Below are positions 8,573 to 17,734 of a stretch of DNA of 17,789 nucleotides, piece after piece. A program made the translations under genes and the position numbers. A model generated the notes under the pieces. It had not been told where the DNA came from and did not search any database. It saw only the letters and a list, made by a program, of their open reading frames with translations. How positions within the stretch are numbered: position 1 is the first letter of the stretch; every line of letters begins with the position of its first letter. This DNA is from Stramenopiles sp. TOSAG23-2 (lineage: Eukaryota; Sar): assembly GCA_900128395.1 (NCBI GenBank), contig LT649627.1, positions 1 to 17,789 on the forward strand, written 5' to 3'.

Positions 8573-10501
8573 TCAATCACACTGCATACCACTTGCCACC
8601 ATGTAACAACCTTTACCTGGTTGCCAGCGAAGTTCGCCATGTTCGAATGTTTGCCGGGATCCACCTTGGAAACCCATCTCGTTTGAAGTCGGCGCACCCA
8701 ATTTTAAAATATCTCCTCTTTCCCAATATACACGGTGAAAACCCATTTGTGTCATAAAGACTTCTTTAAGCCGCAAATTGGCCACAAAAGCCTTTTTTCC
8801 CCAACCATGCATAGCCCCTCCTTGTTCAATAGGAACGTAAAAAATTTTGGTTACCTTTTTTTCAGAACCATTTGCAATAATTTCAAATTCTTTTACATCG
8901 GACTCTGTTGCATTTCCTGCAGATGCCTGCGACTTAAAACGATTCATTAAAATAGTCACAGCTTTTTCTCTTGAAGTAGTTTGATACAAAACTGTTTTGA
9001 TGTGCGGAAGTTCCGATAATATCGCATTTGCTACACCATTTTCAAGATTATCGTTCAAACGTAAATCAAATTCAGAAAGCAAGGGCCAAATTGTTTTCTC
9101 CTGATTTAAATTCTCGCCGATTGCGAGTTTTAGACTATTCATAAAATCCTTGAAGTCAACAAGCCTGTTGTTAGAAAAATTTAGCGCTTCTAATTTATCA
9201 AGGAAAAACAATGTCCCCGGAAAAGATGTAAATATATTTGAACTTAAATCAAGGTATTTTAATGACGGGAAAGACCCACCGCCAAATTCTTCTGGCAAAC
9301 TGGCAAGCTTGTTCCCACTGAGGTTCAACCTTTTCAATCCTGAGAGTTGAAGAGCCCCTTTTGGTAATTGATCTAGGACAACTCCATTAAAATAAACGTC
9401 AAAACCACTCATATTTAATTCTTCCACATGACTACAAGATATTTCGCCCAATTGATTTTGTATCCAACTTGCAAATCGTGTTTTGCCCTTCATCAAAGTC
9501 CATACCAAAGGTTCTTTTTGTACATAACGTGTATAAAAAAGACTTTGGATAAGTGCATCTGTGGAAAATTTTTCTCTCATAGCTTTTAAATTTTCAGCAA
9601 TTTCAGATACAAGATACTTAATAACCCCAAAATGTGTTTCATTATCATCTTTTAAAGTTGCACATGCCATACTAAATAAAAAACCAATAATTACGCATTG
9701 AACAGAGAGGTCAATAACATCATGACCACCGGCTGTATCAGAGATAAGTTTATTAATCTTTTCCCGATCGGTCGCAACCGTAGCCTCTGCACTTGACGTG
9801 CGAATTGCAGAAATAAGAGCAACAAGCTGCTCCAAGGTTTCTGACGTATGTAGAGTTTGCCCCAAGCCGCTTGTCTTAAAGCCAAGAGCAACGCTCAAGC
9901 GGTTTTTTGGAGTTTTTACTGTTGAATATAATTCCCATATACACCATATTCGTGTCAAAACGGTTGGAACTTGTTGAGGCAGCTGATCTAAAACGATAAT
10001 AGTATGCCCGATTGAATTGACTGTCTCTAAAAACGTCGTTTGCCAAAAATCTTCAGGAATTTCGTTTCTAGCTGCTGCATTTTGATTTACAACGAATACA
10101 TCTATCCACAAATATATACCCGAGGTTCTTTCTTCTTTTGTTGTTGACATTCGAACAAAATTTTGTAAAGCTGCCAAAAAATCTCGAAAGTTGAATCCCC
10201 AGGCATGGCTAACAAAATGTGTAGCTGGAGCCACAATTGGTTTATCAAAATTCCCAACAACATTTTCTGGTGCATACTCTGTAATCCATTCAGCATACGA
10301 ACAATCGTTGCTTGCGGTGTCATCGATTATGATTTTTTTACACATTTCCCACGTATGTAATTTTGGTATAGCGTCTACACCTAATGTGTAATCGATGGGA
10401 CGAAGGCGTTTGTCATCCGGCCAACCAAATCGCCCACTGTGAAAACGTGCAAATAACCATTCAAAAAGGACTCCCATTGGTTTACTTGTCTTTAAAGACA
10501 T
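8573..10501 (-). CDS. TIR-like / LRR / LGFP-repeat protein
   Basis: This encodes 642 residues in one exon, with an ATG start, a TGA stop, no signal peptide and no clear membrane span. Residues about 93-200 carry a TIR-like (flavodoxin-type) pattern: THFVSHAWG (94-102), IYLWIDVFVVNQ (129-140), TIIVLD (167-172) and TRIWCIWELY (183-192). The last combines the WC..E seen in TIR domains with a Trp-rich context. A helical region follows (about 215-355), then LRRs at about 357-450 (LKRLNLSGNKLASLP, LKYLDLSSNIF) and a degenerate one near 475. The C-terminus (about 565-640) matches the LGFP-repeat pattern: G.GWG, W.RGDILKLGAPTSNE, RQTFEHGELRW. LGFP repeats are best known from actinobacterial cell-surface enzymes, so their attachment to an intracellular TIR-like/LRR protein is odd. 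No NB-ARC/NACHT motor is visible. An immune or sensing role is inference. Confidence 0.85.
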   Translation of the reverse strand: MSLKTSKPMGVLFEWLFARFHSGRFGWPDDKRLRPIDYTLGVDAIPKLHTWEMCKKIIIDDTASNDCSYAEWITEYAPENVVGNFDKPIVAPATHFVSHAWGFNFRDFLAALQNFVRMSTTKEERTSGIYLWIDVFVVNQNAAARNEIPEDFWQTTFLETVNSIGHTIIVLDQLPQQVPTVLTRIWCIWELYSTVKTPKNRLSVALGFKTSGLGQTLHTSETLEQLVALISAIRTSSAEATVATDREKINKLISDTAGGHDVIDLSVQCVIIGFLFSMACATLKDDNETHFGVIKYLVSEIAENLKAMREKFSTDALIQSLFYTRYVQKEPLVWTLMKGKTRFASWIQNQLGEISCSHVEELNMSGFDVYFNGVVLDQLPKGALQLSGLKRLNLSGNKLASLPEEFGGGSFPSLKYLDLSSNIFTSFPGTLFFLDKLEALNFSNNRLVDFKDFMNSLKLAIGENLNQEKTIWPLLSEFDLRLNDNLENGVANAILSELPHIKTVLYQTTSREKAVTILMNRFKSQASAGNATESDVKEFEIIANGSEKKVTKIFYVPIEQGGAMHGWGKKAFVANLRLKEVFMTQMGFHRVYWERGDILKLGAPTSNEMGFQGGSRQTFEHGELRWQPGKGCYMVASGMQCD

Positions 10502-11637
10502 TGTGGTTTATAGAACAGCAGCAGTGCGTGGTATGACTTTGCAATAGCTACCCACCGACCTTTATTCATTGCAACGGGCTGATATACCCGTCGGTTAATA
10601 TATTTATATTTAATATATCTTTTTTTAATTCTACTAATTCTCTTATTGCTGGATTTAGATTGCCAGGATGCACTATTGAATATTGAACAACAACCGATGT
10701 TGTCTGGAATCAACAACACCCCCTCCGATTTTACAAAAAAAAATAAAAATTGAGTACAATATTAGTATATTATAATGTAACAACTTGATAGGAAATCGAC
10801 AAAAAAATGTAACAATTTTGTACTTTTTTAATTCGAAATTTTATATACTGCACTACTGCACTACTGCACTACTATCAATTTTGTTTTTAGAATAATGGCT
10901 ATTTTGGTCGTCCCGTTTTAAGCAAGCCGTGCATAGATGCATAGATTATATAAAAAGATACGGAGAAGTAAGACTGATTACTGATATATATATATATAAT
11001 ATATAATATGATGGTTAAAATCTTATCATATCATAATAATATACATATATGTGGATATATCATAGATTTATGCTTTAAATATTGGTTTGGTTAAAGTTTA
11101 TATTTCCTTTGAGAGTATAGGAATTATCGCGAGTAGAAAATAAAAACTTAAAATTACGCGTATTTTTCATCGATTTTTTTTTTGAAGACAAAATCCATCG
11201 ACATCTCAATTTTAAACGTTTGAACTAAAAAAGGCCAGAAGGCAGGAAAAGAAAAGAGAAACCAAAAAAATGATGATAGTCGCGATACAGATTAAGATGC
11301 CATAGATATTCCGGTTTTTTTGTGCTATATTATTCTATACCTAACCAGCTGCTAACTAAATAATAATCCTGAGCACAGCTGTAAAGGGCTCAAAATATAA
11401 CAACTATATTTTGACCAGTTGCAAGCCTGAAATAAAAAGTTAAAAAATATTCTAATTTATTTTATCTTGTTTTTAAAGTTAACATCTACTATATATAAAT
11501 ATGGATTGTTTACTCTACGAAAAATATAAAAATTGCTGTTTGTATTTATTTTACTTTTAGTGGAGCGGCAAACACGCTCTGAAGGAAACAGATAAAAATA
11601 CGTATAACTTTTAATTTGTGGGCTAGCAAACTTTTCT
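10502..11637. other. AT-rich intergenic region between two minus-strand genes
   Basis: No gene is supported. It contains three copies of the 8-mer ACTGCACT (10847-10870), a (TA)n run near 10984-10996, one dispersed repeat copy (11101-11166), and a hairpin CAAAATATA...TATATTTTG near 11391-11413. The right end probably contains the 3' untranslated region of the TIR gene; minus-strand AATAAA hexamers occur at 11456-11461 and 11545-11550. Confidence 0.5.
11101..11166 (-). repeat. Dispersed MITE-like repeat, copy D
   Basis: 66 bp from TATTTCCTTTGAGAGTATAG to ACGCGTATTTT. It matches copy E at 13889-13956 with one substitution and one 2-bp indel, and is recognisably related to the foldback arms at 2968-3402. 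It is a solo arm: no inverted partner is seen nearby. Confidence 0.75.
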
Positions 11638-13058
11638 TCATTCTTCATGGACATCGTCCTCGCCATCGATAAAAACATGCCTGTCAAATGCAGTTATACA
11701 ACTACAATTGTCAACGAGATGATTTTTAAAACCGCCATTCCCCCATACCCCCTTGACTTTAAATTTCAATGTTACGTCAATACGCGCAGAATTTGTATTT
11801 ATTGTTCTCTTGTGTGGTGTATCTTCTTCTTTGAATTTTCCAAGATAAGGTTTCAACTCAATTTCACATTCTTGACCCTCTCCATTATGTTCTTTTACGA
11901 TAAATTTTGCATGATACTGCGACTTATTTGCAAATTCATAATGACCCTTAGGTATGGGATCACTTTTTCCCCAACCAAAACCACAACAATGATATCGATA
12001 CATTGCAGCTTCTCTTATTCTTTCATAGTCATGCTTATCTATTTCCATGCCATCTATACTTAAACATCTTGCATGCACCGTTCTATCTCTCTTTCTGACT
12101 TTTTCTTTAAAATTTGGCGAGACGTTTGGGGCACTGGAAACTGTGGAAAAAGTGTCGATGTATTTCAACTTTTTTTTGCTATTGCGTTTATACTTTTCGT
12201 GTTTTTTCTTTTCATGTGCCTTAACATAACGTAGAAATACCTTTCGACCGGCCACCATTTCAGCATGAGATAAATCTTCAGTTATGAGTTTGCTATCAGT
12301 CTTTTTAATACTATGTTTGTCTTTGTCCTTAAAACTTGCACCTTTTTGTTTGTCCTTTCCTTGTTCCTTTTGCATCGAGGAAGGTGCAGCTATCGGCAAA
12401 GTTGCTCGGCGTCGCTTTGGTTCAAGTTCTTCCTGCTTTATTTTTTGCATTTTATCAATCGCAGGACCACCTGACAATTGCTTAATTATTTTATCTATAT
12501 TCAAATTCAATACATCTGGATCATCACGATCTACTTTCATAAATACTATATCACTAAGAAATTTAAATTCTGCTGGAGCCAATGACATTAATTTTCCAAT
12601 GTTCTGTTGATCATTTCTTCGAACAACAGGTTGAATCGGTATACCAGCTTCTTTTGCCCATCTTAATTCTTCAAGACAGTACCATCGATTAAAATATGCA
12701 TTCTTTTCGGGTGGATCATTAGGATTGTCTTCATTTACACAAGGGCCAGTTATGATAGCAAGAAATAATTTACAATTTTCAACACCTTCTTTCATTGCAT
12801 TTGTTGCCGGATTGGGCATTTTAACATCTAACCATACAGTATAACCTTTTGTAGTCAATTCATGGTATAGAGTGGAAGCAAGGGTTGTTGCCTCCCCACT
12901 GCGTCTCGAATGACCAATGAAAAAATCCCATTGTCCAGGTTTATTCAAAAATATAGTGGTTGTTGTTAGATGTGCAACAGTTTTATTGTGCTTTTGAATG
13001 TTGATATCTATTTCCTTCGCCGAAGTTGTATCACTTGTGTAAGTAAGTGGCATCCCAA

Positions 13059-13091
<33 letters not shown>

Positions 13092-13098
13092 AATCCAT
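11638..13098 (-). CDS. TIR-domain protein with unrecognised C-terminal domain
   Basis: This encodes 486 residues. I start at the ATG at 13098; the frame extends to 13131 only via a TTG. The N-terminus has a run of 10 Asn from a GTT/AAC repeat. A TIR domain spans about 57-205: WDFFIGHS (57-64), GYTVWLDVKM (85-94), MKEGVENCKLFLAIIT (102-117), then NRWYCLEELRWAKE (137-150). In TIR NADases the catalytic Glu lies in this W-C-x-x-E-L element, so E143 or E144 is the candidate. A basic Lys/Glu linker (about 206-330) leads to a C-terminal domain (about 340-480) with YRYHCCGFGWGKSDPIPKG and Cys-rich, beta-looking sequence, which I do not recognise. There is no signal peptide or membrane span. The neighbour at 8573-10501, same strand, is also TIR-like. 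NAD+ cleavage or adaptor signalling is inferred from the family, not shown. Confidence 0.88.
13062..13092. repeat. GTT/AAC trinucleotide repeat encoding poly-Asn
   Basis: An uninterrupted GTT run (about 10 units) lies just inside the 5' end of the TIR gene and gives an Asn homopolymer. Its length is likely to vary between individuals. Confidence 0.85.
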
Positions 13099-13413
13099 AT
13101 CTCTTCCTTCTCTTTTCAATAATACACGCAATGCAACTGTAGATTTCTATGTCTGTCGCTTATCGATTCGTATATAATGCGATGTTAGTTGTTGTATCTT
13201 CTTACTTTAACTTACATATTCTTGTTATAAAAACGATGAAGAAGAAAGATATTATAATTTATTATTTTTTTATTATTAATTATTATTATTATATTATATT
13301 TTAGAAGATTATTTTTTCATACTACTACTAAAAAATACTAACCCAGTTACAGTTTACAGGTATTATTATGTGTATTATAATAGTTGTTATTATATATAGT
13401 ATACCTTTAATTC

Positions 13414-13468
13414 AGTTTTCCTATACAATTAATACTTTTCGTCTAGTAGTAAGTGTACCTTTGTAGCT
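13414..13468 (+). repeat. 55-bp inverted repeat, left arm
   Basis: It begins AGTTTTCCTATACAATTAAT and ends GTGTACCTTTGTAGCT. It is the exact reverse complement of 17735-17789. Homology stops right after GTAGCT on this side; the other side cannot be tested because the partner reaches the window edge. Confidence 0.9.
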
Positions 13469-13888
13469 ATTCTCCTTGTCACGGCCGTTTTTAACTACTC
13501 TCCTTTGACTTCTTTAACTTTTTTACTTTTTACTTTTTTACTTTTTACTTTTTTAATTTTATGTAGATGTAGAAATTTCCGCAAAAATTTGGAAGCTTTT
13601 TAGATTTAGTTTTTCTATTTATCTATTTTCACGTACCTATTTTTTTACTTTTTTGTTAGTATTTTTTTTTTATAATTATGTGAACATATTGGTAGACTAT
13701 TATCAGTTAAGATATTATTAGTAGTACAGTATGTATAATACTCTATAATAACTACTCATTCATGCAAATAATATTCCTTTCCCTGATGTGTGTGTATTAA
13801 TATTTAGGGTGTTGACGAAGCAAGATAACAAAGAAGAGAATTGGAAGAAAGAAGTATTATTTAAGGAAAACGATATTATAATATATGA

Positions 13889-13956
13889 TATTTCCTTTGA
13901 GAGTATAGAGGAATTATCACGAGTAGAAAATAAAAACTTAAAATTACGCGTATTTT
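13889..13956 (-). repeat. Dispersed MITE-like repeat, copy E
   Basis: 68 bp, nearly identical to copy D (11101-11166) in the same orientation; flanking bases differ. Related to the foldback arms at 2968-3402. Confidence 0.75.
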
Positions 13957-14095
13957 CAGTACATTCATTATGAGATATAAGTTTACGTATACTCGTATAT
14001 TATTTTTAAAGAATTTTAACCATGTTATAATAATTTTAAAGAATTTTAAAAATTATACGCACACCACAAGTACACGTCTCTGTGTGTGTAATTTT

Positions 14096-16039
14096 TTACA
14101 ATTTTGATGGTTGTCTTACTTCATTTCTTGCATCTTGTGCAAATCTTGCTAATGATCTAGACGCACCTTTGATCCAACGTGTAGTATCCTGTGATTTACG
14201 AATAATATAAGTTGCAACTTCTTTGTGTGGTAATGCAAGAAACTTTCCATTTTTAGCGCAGTCTAATGTTAAACGCGCAACATCATCTGCCTCTAAAATT
14301 CCATCACCACCAGCAGCACCTGTATTTGCATCTGTATCGCTTAACTGGGCTACATTATCTGATTTAGTATCTTTAACTACCGTATCACGAGAGAAGGCTA
14401 GTGACGTAGCCAAAAGATTCGTGCGTACAGCTTGTGGGCATAATACTGTACATCCAATTCCATCTTCACGATGTGTCACTGCAACCCACTCAGCTAAGGC
14501 CAATGCAGCTGCTTTTGATACTTTATATATTAATTGTGGTACATACAATAAGCCAGCAGCAGATGATGTTACAATAATATAACCACCACCACGTTTTACC
14601 ATTCTTGGTAATAAATATCTTGCCCAATACATATGTTGTTTAAAATTTACACCCATTTGCATATCCCAATCTTTATCAGATGCTAATACGCCTTGTCCAC
14701 CAGCAGCAATGCCAGCATTAGCAATAAATAATGAAATTGGTCCAATTTCATTTTCAACTTTAGTAATAATATTGAACATATCAACTTCTTTACCACAATC
14801 AGCATACATTGCTACTGCATTACATTTAGCATATTGTTTAATTCTTGCAACAGTTTCTTCTGCGCCTTTTAAATTAAAATCAACTGGGACAACTGCACTC
14901 GCACCACGTTTTGCTGCTTCAATACACATTTCTCTTCCCATTCCTGATCCACCACCAGTACATACAACAACTTTGCCTTTTACATCCATACCATCTGCCA
15001 TTGATTCAAATGTCGCCATGTTTTGCGTTTCTAACAATTTTGATGGTTTTTTTACTTCATTTCTGGCACCTTGTGCAAATTTTGCTAATGACCTAGACGC
15101 ACCTTTGATCCAACGTGTAGTCTGTGGAGCGTAGCGTATGAAGAGTGGGTGTTGTGTTAGAGAGGATCTTTCTTTTTAGGTTTAGGGAAGTAGAATTTGA
15201 CTTACATCTTGTGATTTACGAACGATATAAGTTGCAACTTCTTTGTGTGGTAATGCAAGAAACTTTCCATTTTTAGCGCAGTCTAATGTTAAACGTGCAA
15301 CATCATCTGCCTCTAAAATTCCATCACCACCAGCAGCACCTGTATTTGCATCTGTATCGCTTAACTGGGCTACATTATCTGATTTAGTATCTTTAACTAC
15401 CGTATCACGAGAGAAGGCTAGTGACGTAGCCAAAAGATTCGTGCGTACAGCTTGTGGGCATAATACTGTACATCCAATTCCATCTTCACGATGTGTCACT
15501 GCAACCCACTCAGCTAAGGCCAATGCAGCTGCTTTTGATACTTTATATATTAATTGTGGTACATACAATAAGCCAGCAGCAGATGATGTTACAATAATAT
15601 AACCACCACCACGTTTTACCATTCTTGGTAATAAATATCTTGCCCAATACATATGTTGTTTAAAATTTACACCCATTTGCATATCCCAATCTTTATCAGA
15701 TGCTAATACGCCTTGTCCACCAGCAGCAATGCCAGCATTAGCAATAAATAATGAAATTGGTCCAATTTCATTTTCAACTTTAGTAATAATATTGAACATA
15801 TCAACTTCTTTACCACAATCAGCATACATTGCTACTGCATTACATTTAGCATATTGTTTAATTCTTGCAACAGTTTCTTCTGCGCCTTTTAAATTAAAAT
15901 CAACTGGGACAACTGCACTCGCACCACGTTTTGCTGCTTCAATACACATTTCTCTTCCCATTCCTGATCCACCACCAGTACATACAACAACTTTGCCTTT
16001 TACATCCATACCATCTGCCATTGATTCAAATGTCGCCAT
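14096..16039 (-). CDS. Two-domain short-chain dehydrogenase/reductase, one intron
   Basis: I read one gene: exon 1 is 16039-15206 (278 codons), the intron is 15205-15122, and exon 2 is 15121-14096 (341 codons plus TAA), giving about 619 residues. Each unit is a classical SDR oxidoreductase. In unit 1 the cofactor motif TGGGSGMG is at 21-28, D47 after the second strand favours NAD over NADP, NAG is at 101-103, N125 lies in MGVNF, S142 in TSSAAG, and Y155/K159 in YKVSK are catalytic. A 34-residue linker (TTRWIKG...KPSKLLETQN) runs in frame into unit 2, which has the same residues and ends with its own TTRW...PSKL tail. Without splicing, unit 1 ends after VSQILLP. The substrate cannot be told. 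Alternatives are two separate genes, with unit 2 starting at the ATG at 15019, or an assembly duplication. The in-frame linker and phase-0 intron favour a fusion. Confidence 0.75.
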
Positions 16040-16044
16040 GTTTT
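14101..16044. repeat. Direct duplication carrying the two SDR units (offset 1020 bp)
   Basis: 14277-15024 is identical over 748 bp to 15297-16044. Beyond that, toward the 3' end, the copies diverge: four substitutions between 14189 and 14276, and six in the 87-nt tail (14098-14184 versus 15035-15121), with the intron present only in the right-hand copy. Upstream of the start codons similarity ends within about five bases. Confidence 0.95.
15122..15205 (-). other. 84-nt GT-AG spliceosomal intron in SDR unit 1
   Basis: The donor is GAT|GTAAGT and the acceptor CTCCACAG|ACT, phase 0. Removing it joins ...RKSQD to TTRWIKG..., exactly the sequence that is continuous in unit 2 (CAGGATACTACA, no intron). 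It contains in-frame stops. The paralogue comparison makes the splice sites close to certain. Confidence 0.9.
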
Positions 16045-16370
16045 TGTTGTTTTATTCTCTTTTCTTTATTTTGTATTTCAGCTTAATTAAAATGGTTGTT
16101 TGTTCCCGTCCTTTTTCTTACTTTGCATGTATATAATATGGATATGAAAATACAGTTGCACTTATTATATATATATTATTTAGTATATGATTTACTTTTA
16201 CTCTCTCCACTAAACTTATTATATATATATTTTATTTAATTGTCTGTCCACCACCGCAATAATATATGATTATACTATACATATACATGTACAAATAATA
16301 ATAAGTAGCTAATTACATAAATATGAATATATCGTTTTCTAAAATACCAATTTTATTTTTCATATATTTG

Positions 16371-16537
16371 GAAAAAATAGCAAATATCCGAAAATATAGA
16401 AAAAATGATTGAATATTTCCCCCATAGTGAATAGTGTTAAGTGTGTACAGTTTTGTTATTTTTTGAAAAAATAGCAAATATCCGAAAATATAGAAAAAAT
16501 GATTGAATATTTCCCCCATAGTGAATAGTGTTAAGTG
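16371..16537. repeat. 73-bp direct repeat (two copies, 94-bp period)
   Basis: 16371-16443 and 16465-16537 are identical. Each begins GAAAAAATAGCAAATATCCG and ends ATAGTGTTAAGTG. The spacer after copy 1 (GTACAGTTTTG) has a weaker echo after copy 2 (GCACAGTTTTG), so the original unit may have been about 94 bp. Confidence 0.95.
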
Positions 16538-16659
16538 CTGTGACACGGTTTGCACAGTTTTGGCATGTTTTAGCACTGCGTACGGTATATAATTATAAAT
16601 GCAAATTTTATTTCACTTTTTATTAAGGTGTTTATGATGTTGACGCCAAAGAGATCCAT

Positions 16660-16790
16660 TATACCGTATTGTATACTTATTGTATACGTATTGTATACTG
16701 GTATACCTATTATACATTATCTAAAAGTGTATACGTATTGTATAATAGTGCTATACGTATTGTATTATACAATATCTAAAAGTGTACTCG
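16660..16790. repeat. Array of GTATAC/TATACGTATTGTAT palindromic units
   Basis: Short units built on GTATAC, TACGTATTGTATA and ATCTAAAAGTGTA recur. The last appears at about 16720-16732 and 16774-16786, 54 bp apart. Palindromic cores could form cruciforms or act as binding sites; simple repeat expansion is equally possible. Confidence 0.7.
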
Positions 16791-17156
16791 TAAAAACTTA
16801 ACCCTTAAAATACTCAACTTCCATATTAAGGGTGTGCGAGGGATGGAAGCGCGCGTCGTCGTTTTTTTTTTACTAGTACTACATACATAGTAAAGTGCTA
16901 ACTGCACAACTGGCTCACACCACAATCCGAATCGAATAATTAATATCGAATATATATCAGAAGAATAAAAAAGGTACATGGATAATATAAATATACATTT
17001 CTTCATCACGATTCTTCTTTACAAGTAGATCGAAAACAAACAAAAAAAATAATAAGTCATTATTATTATCATCGTCTCCTCCACACATTATTCCACCTCT
17101 TCTCCCGGCCCGCGTTTTGTTTTTTTGGTCCATCTAATAATAATAATAATAATAAT

Positions 17157-17690
17157 ATGAAGATGTTGTTGAAAATAATTATAATATTATTTACATTATT
17201 CTTACATTGTTCATTTATTGTTTTAATAACTGCAGCTGCTGCTGATTCGCAAGAAGAGGAAAACGATAAGAAAATCAAATTAAATCATCAATATCAATGT
17301 GATTTTAGCTTTGTACAGACATTGCATGAAAAAGCTGCTGAAGCTAAAGCAAGGCAAGAAAATGCAAATAGCCAAGTAGATAGAATACGCCAAGAGCATA
17401 GGAAAATTAGTAAGAATAAATTTAGTTTTTCCCATAAAAGGGATGCATATGAACCGGATGAAATTTATATACCAGAACCAGAGGAAGAATTGGCACAAAT
17501 GCCAGAGGATGAATTGATCAATCGATTTTTACAACTTAGCGAACAGCCTATGACAGTTTCACAATTAAACCATAAATGGAAAAGGCGTTTCCCGGAAAGT
17601 ACCCCATTCACCGTAGCTTGTGAGAAAGGGCACTTAGATGATGTTAAATTTTATTTGGAGGAAGATGGAGCAGATAAGGATGAAAAGTAA
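17157..17690 (+). CDS. Signal-peptide protein ending in a half ankyrin-like repeat; probable first exon
   Basis: The ATG at 17157 opens a 177-codon frame. Residues 1-29 are a strong signal peptide (MKMLLKIIIILFTLFLHCSF, then VLITAAAADS). Next come an acidic/Lys patch, a Glu/Ala/Lys-rich coiled-coil-like helix (about 55-80) and an acidic Pro-rich stretch (EIYIPEPEEELAQMPEDE). Residues about 149-172 read TPFTVACEKGHLDDVKFYLE, close to the ankyrin consensus (TPLh.A...GHl.vVk.Ll), and the frame then stops. The stop TAA lies inside GTAAGAG at 17687-17693, a good splice donor, so the true gene probably continues in an exon beyond the window. A secretory signal before ankyrin-like repeats is unusual, since ankyrin repeats are mostly cytosolic. 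I do not recognise the family. Confidence 0.7.
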   Translation: MKMLLKIIIILFTLFLHCSFIVLITAAAADSQEEENDKKIKLNHQYQCDFSFVQTLHEKAAEAKARQENANSQVDRIRQEHRKISKNKFSFSHKRDAYEPDEIYIPEPEEELAQMPEDELINRFLQLSEQPMTVSQLNHKWKRRFPESTPFTVACEKGHLDDVKFYLEEDGADKDEK

Positions 17691-17734
17691 GAGAGGGTAA
17701 ATTTATATACAAAAGTTAAAAAAATAGACTAGAG

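Larger units (their letters stand above)
13099..14095. other. AT-rich intergenic region upstream of the TIR gene
   Basis: This holds the 5' leader of the TIR gene, T/A-rich runs (repeated ACTTTTT near 13518-13556), one arm of the 55-bp inverted repeat (13414-13468) and repeat copy E (13889-13956). An open frame at 13788-13973 begins with GTG and largely translates repeat copy E, so I do not call it a gene. The right end is the probable 3' untranslated region of the SDR gene. Confidence 0.5.
16040..17156. other. AT-rich intergenic region with several short repeats
   Basis: No gene is supported. It probably contains the 5' leader of the minus-strand SDR gene and, at its right end, that of the plus-strand gene at 17157. 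It holds (TA)n runs near 16166 and 16220, a 73-bp direct repeat, an array of GTATAC-type palindromes (16660-16790), an 8-bp stem ACCCTTAA/TTAAGGGT (16801-16832) and a (TAA)n microsatellite (about 17135-17155). Confidence 0.5.

Noticed and set aside
11647-12610. Plus-strand open frames opposite the TIR gene
   Set aside because: They are antisense shadows of a clearly coding minus-strand frame and show no domain signal.
13099-13131. Upstream extension of the TIR gene to 13131
   Set aside because: It begins at TTG; the first ATG is at 13098, just before the Asn run.
13788-13973. 61-codon open frame before the SDR gene
   Set aside because: It begins at GTG and mostly translates the dispersed repeat copy E.
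14709-16136. Plus-strand open frames opposite the SDR units
   Set aside because: They recur in both copies only because the DNA is duplicated; the minus strand carries the SDR motifs.
16776-17278. Minus-strand frames around the 5' end of the ankyrin-like gene
   Set aside because: Repetitive or Leu-run composition from microsatellites; the plus strand has the credible signal peptide.
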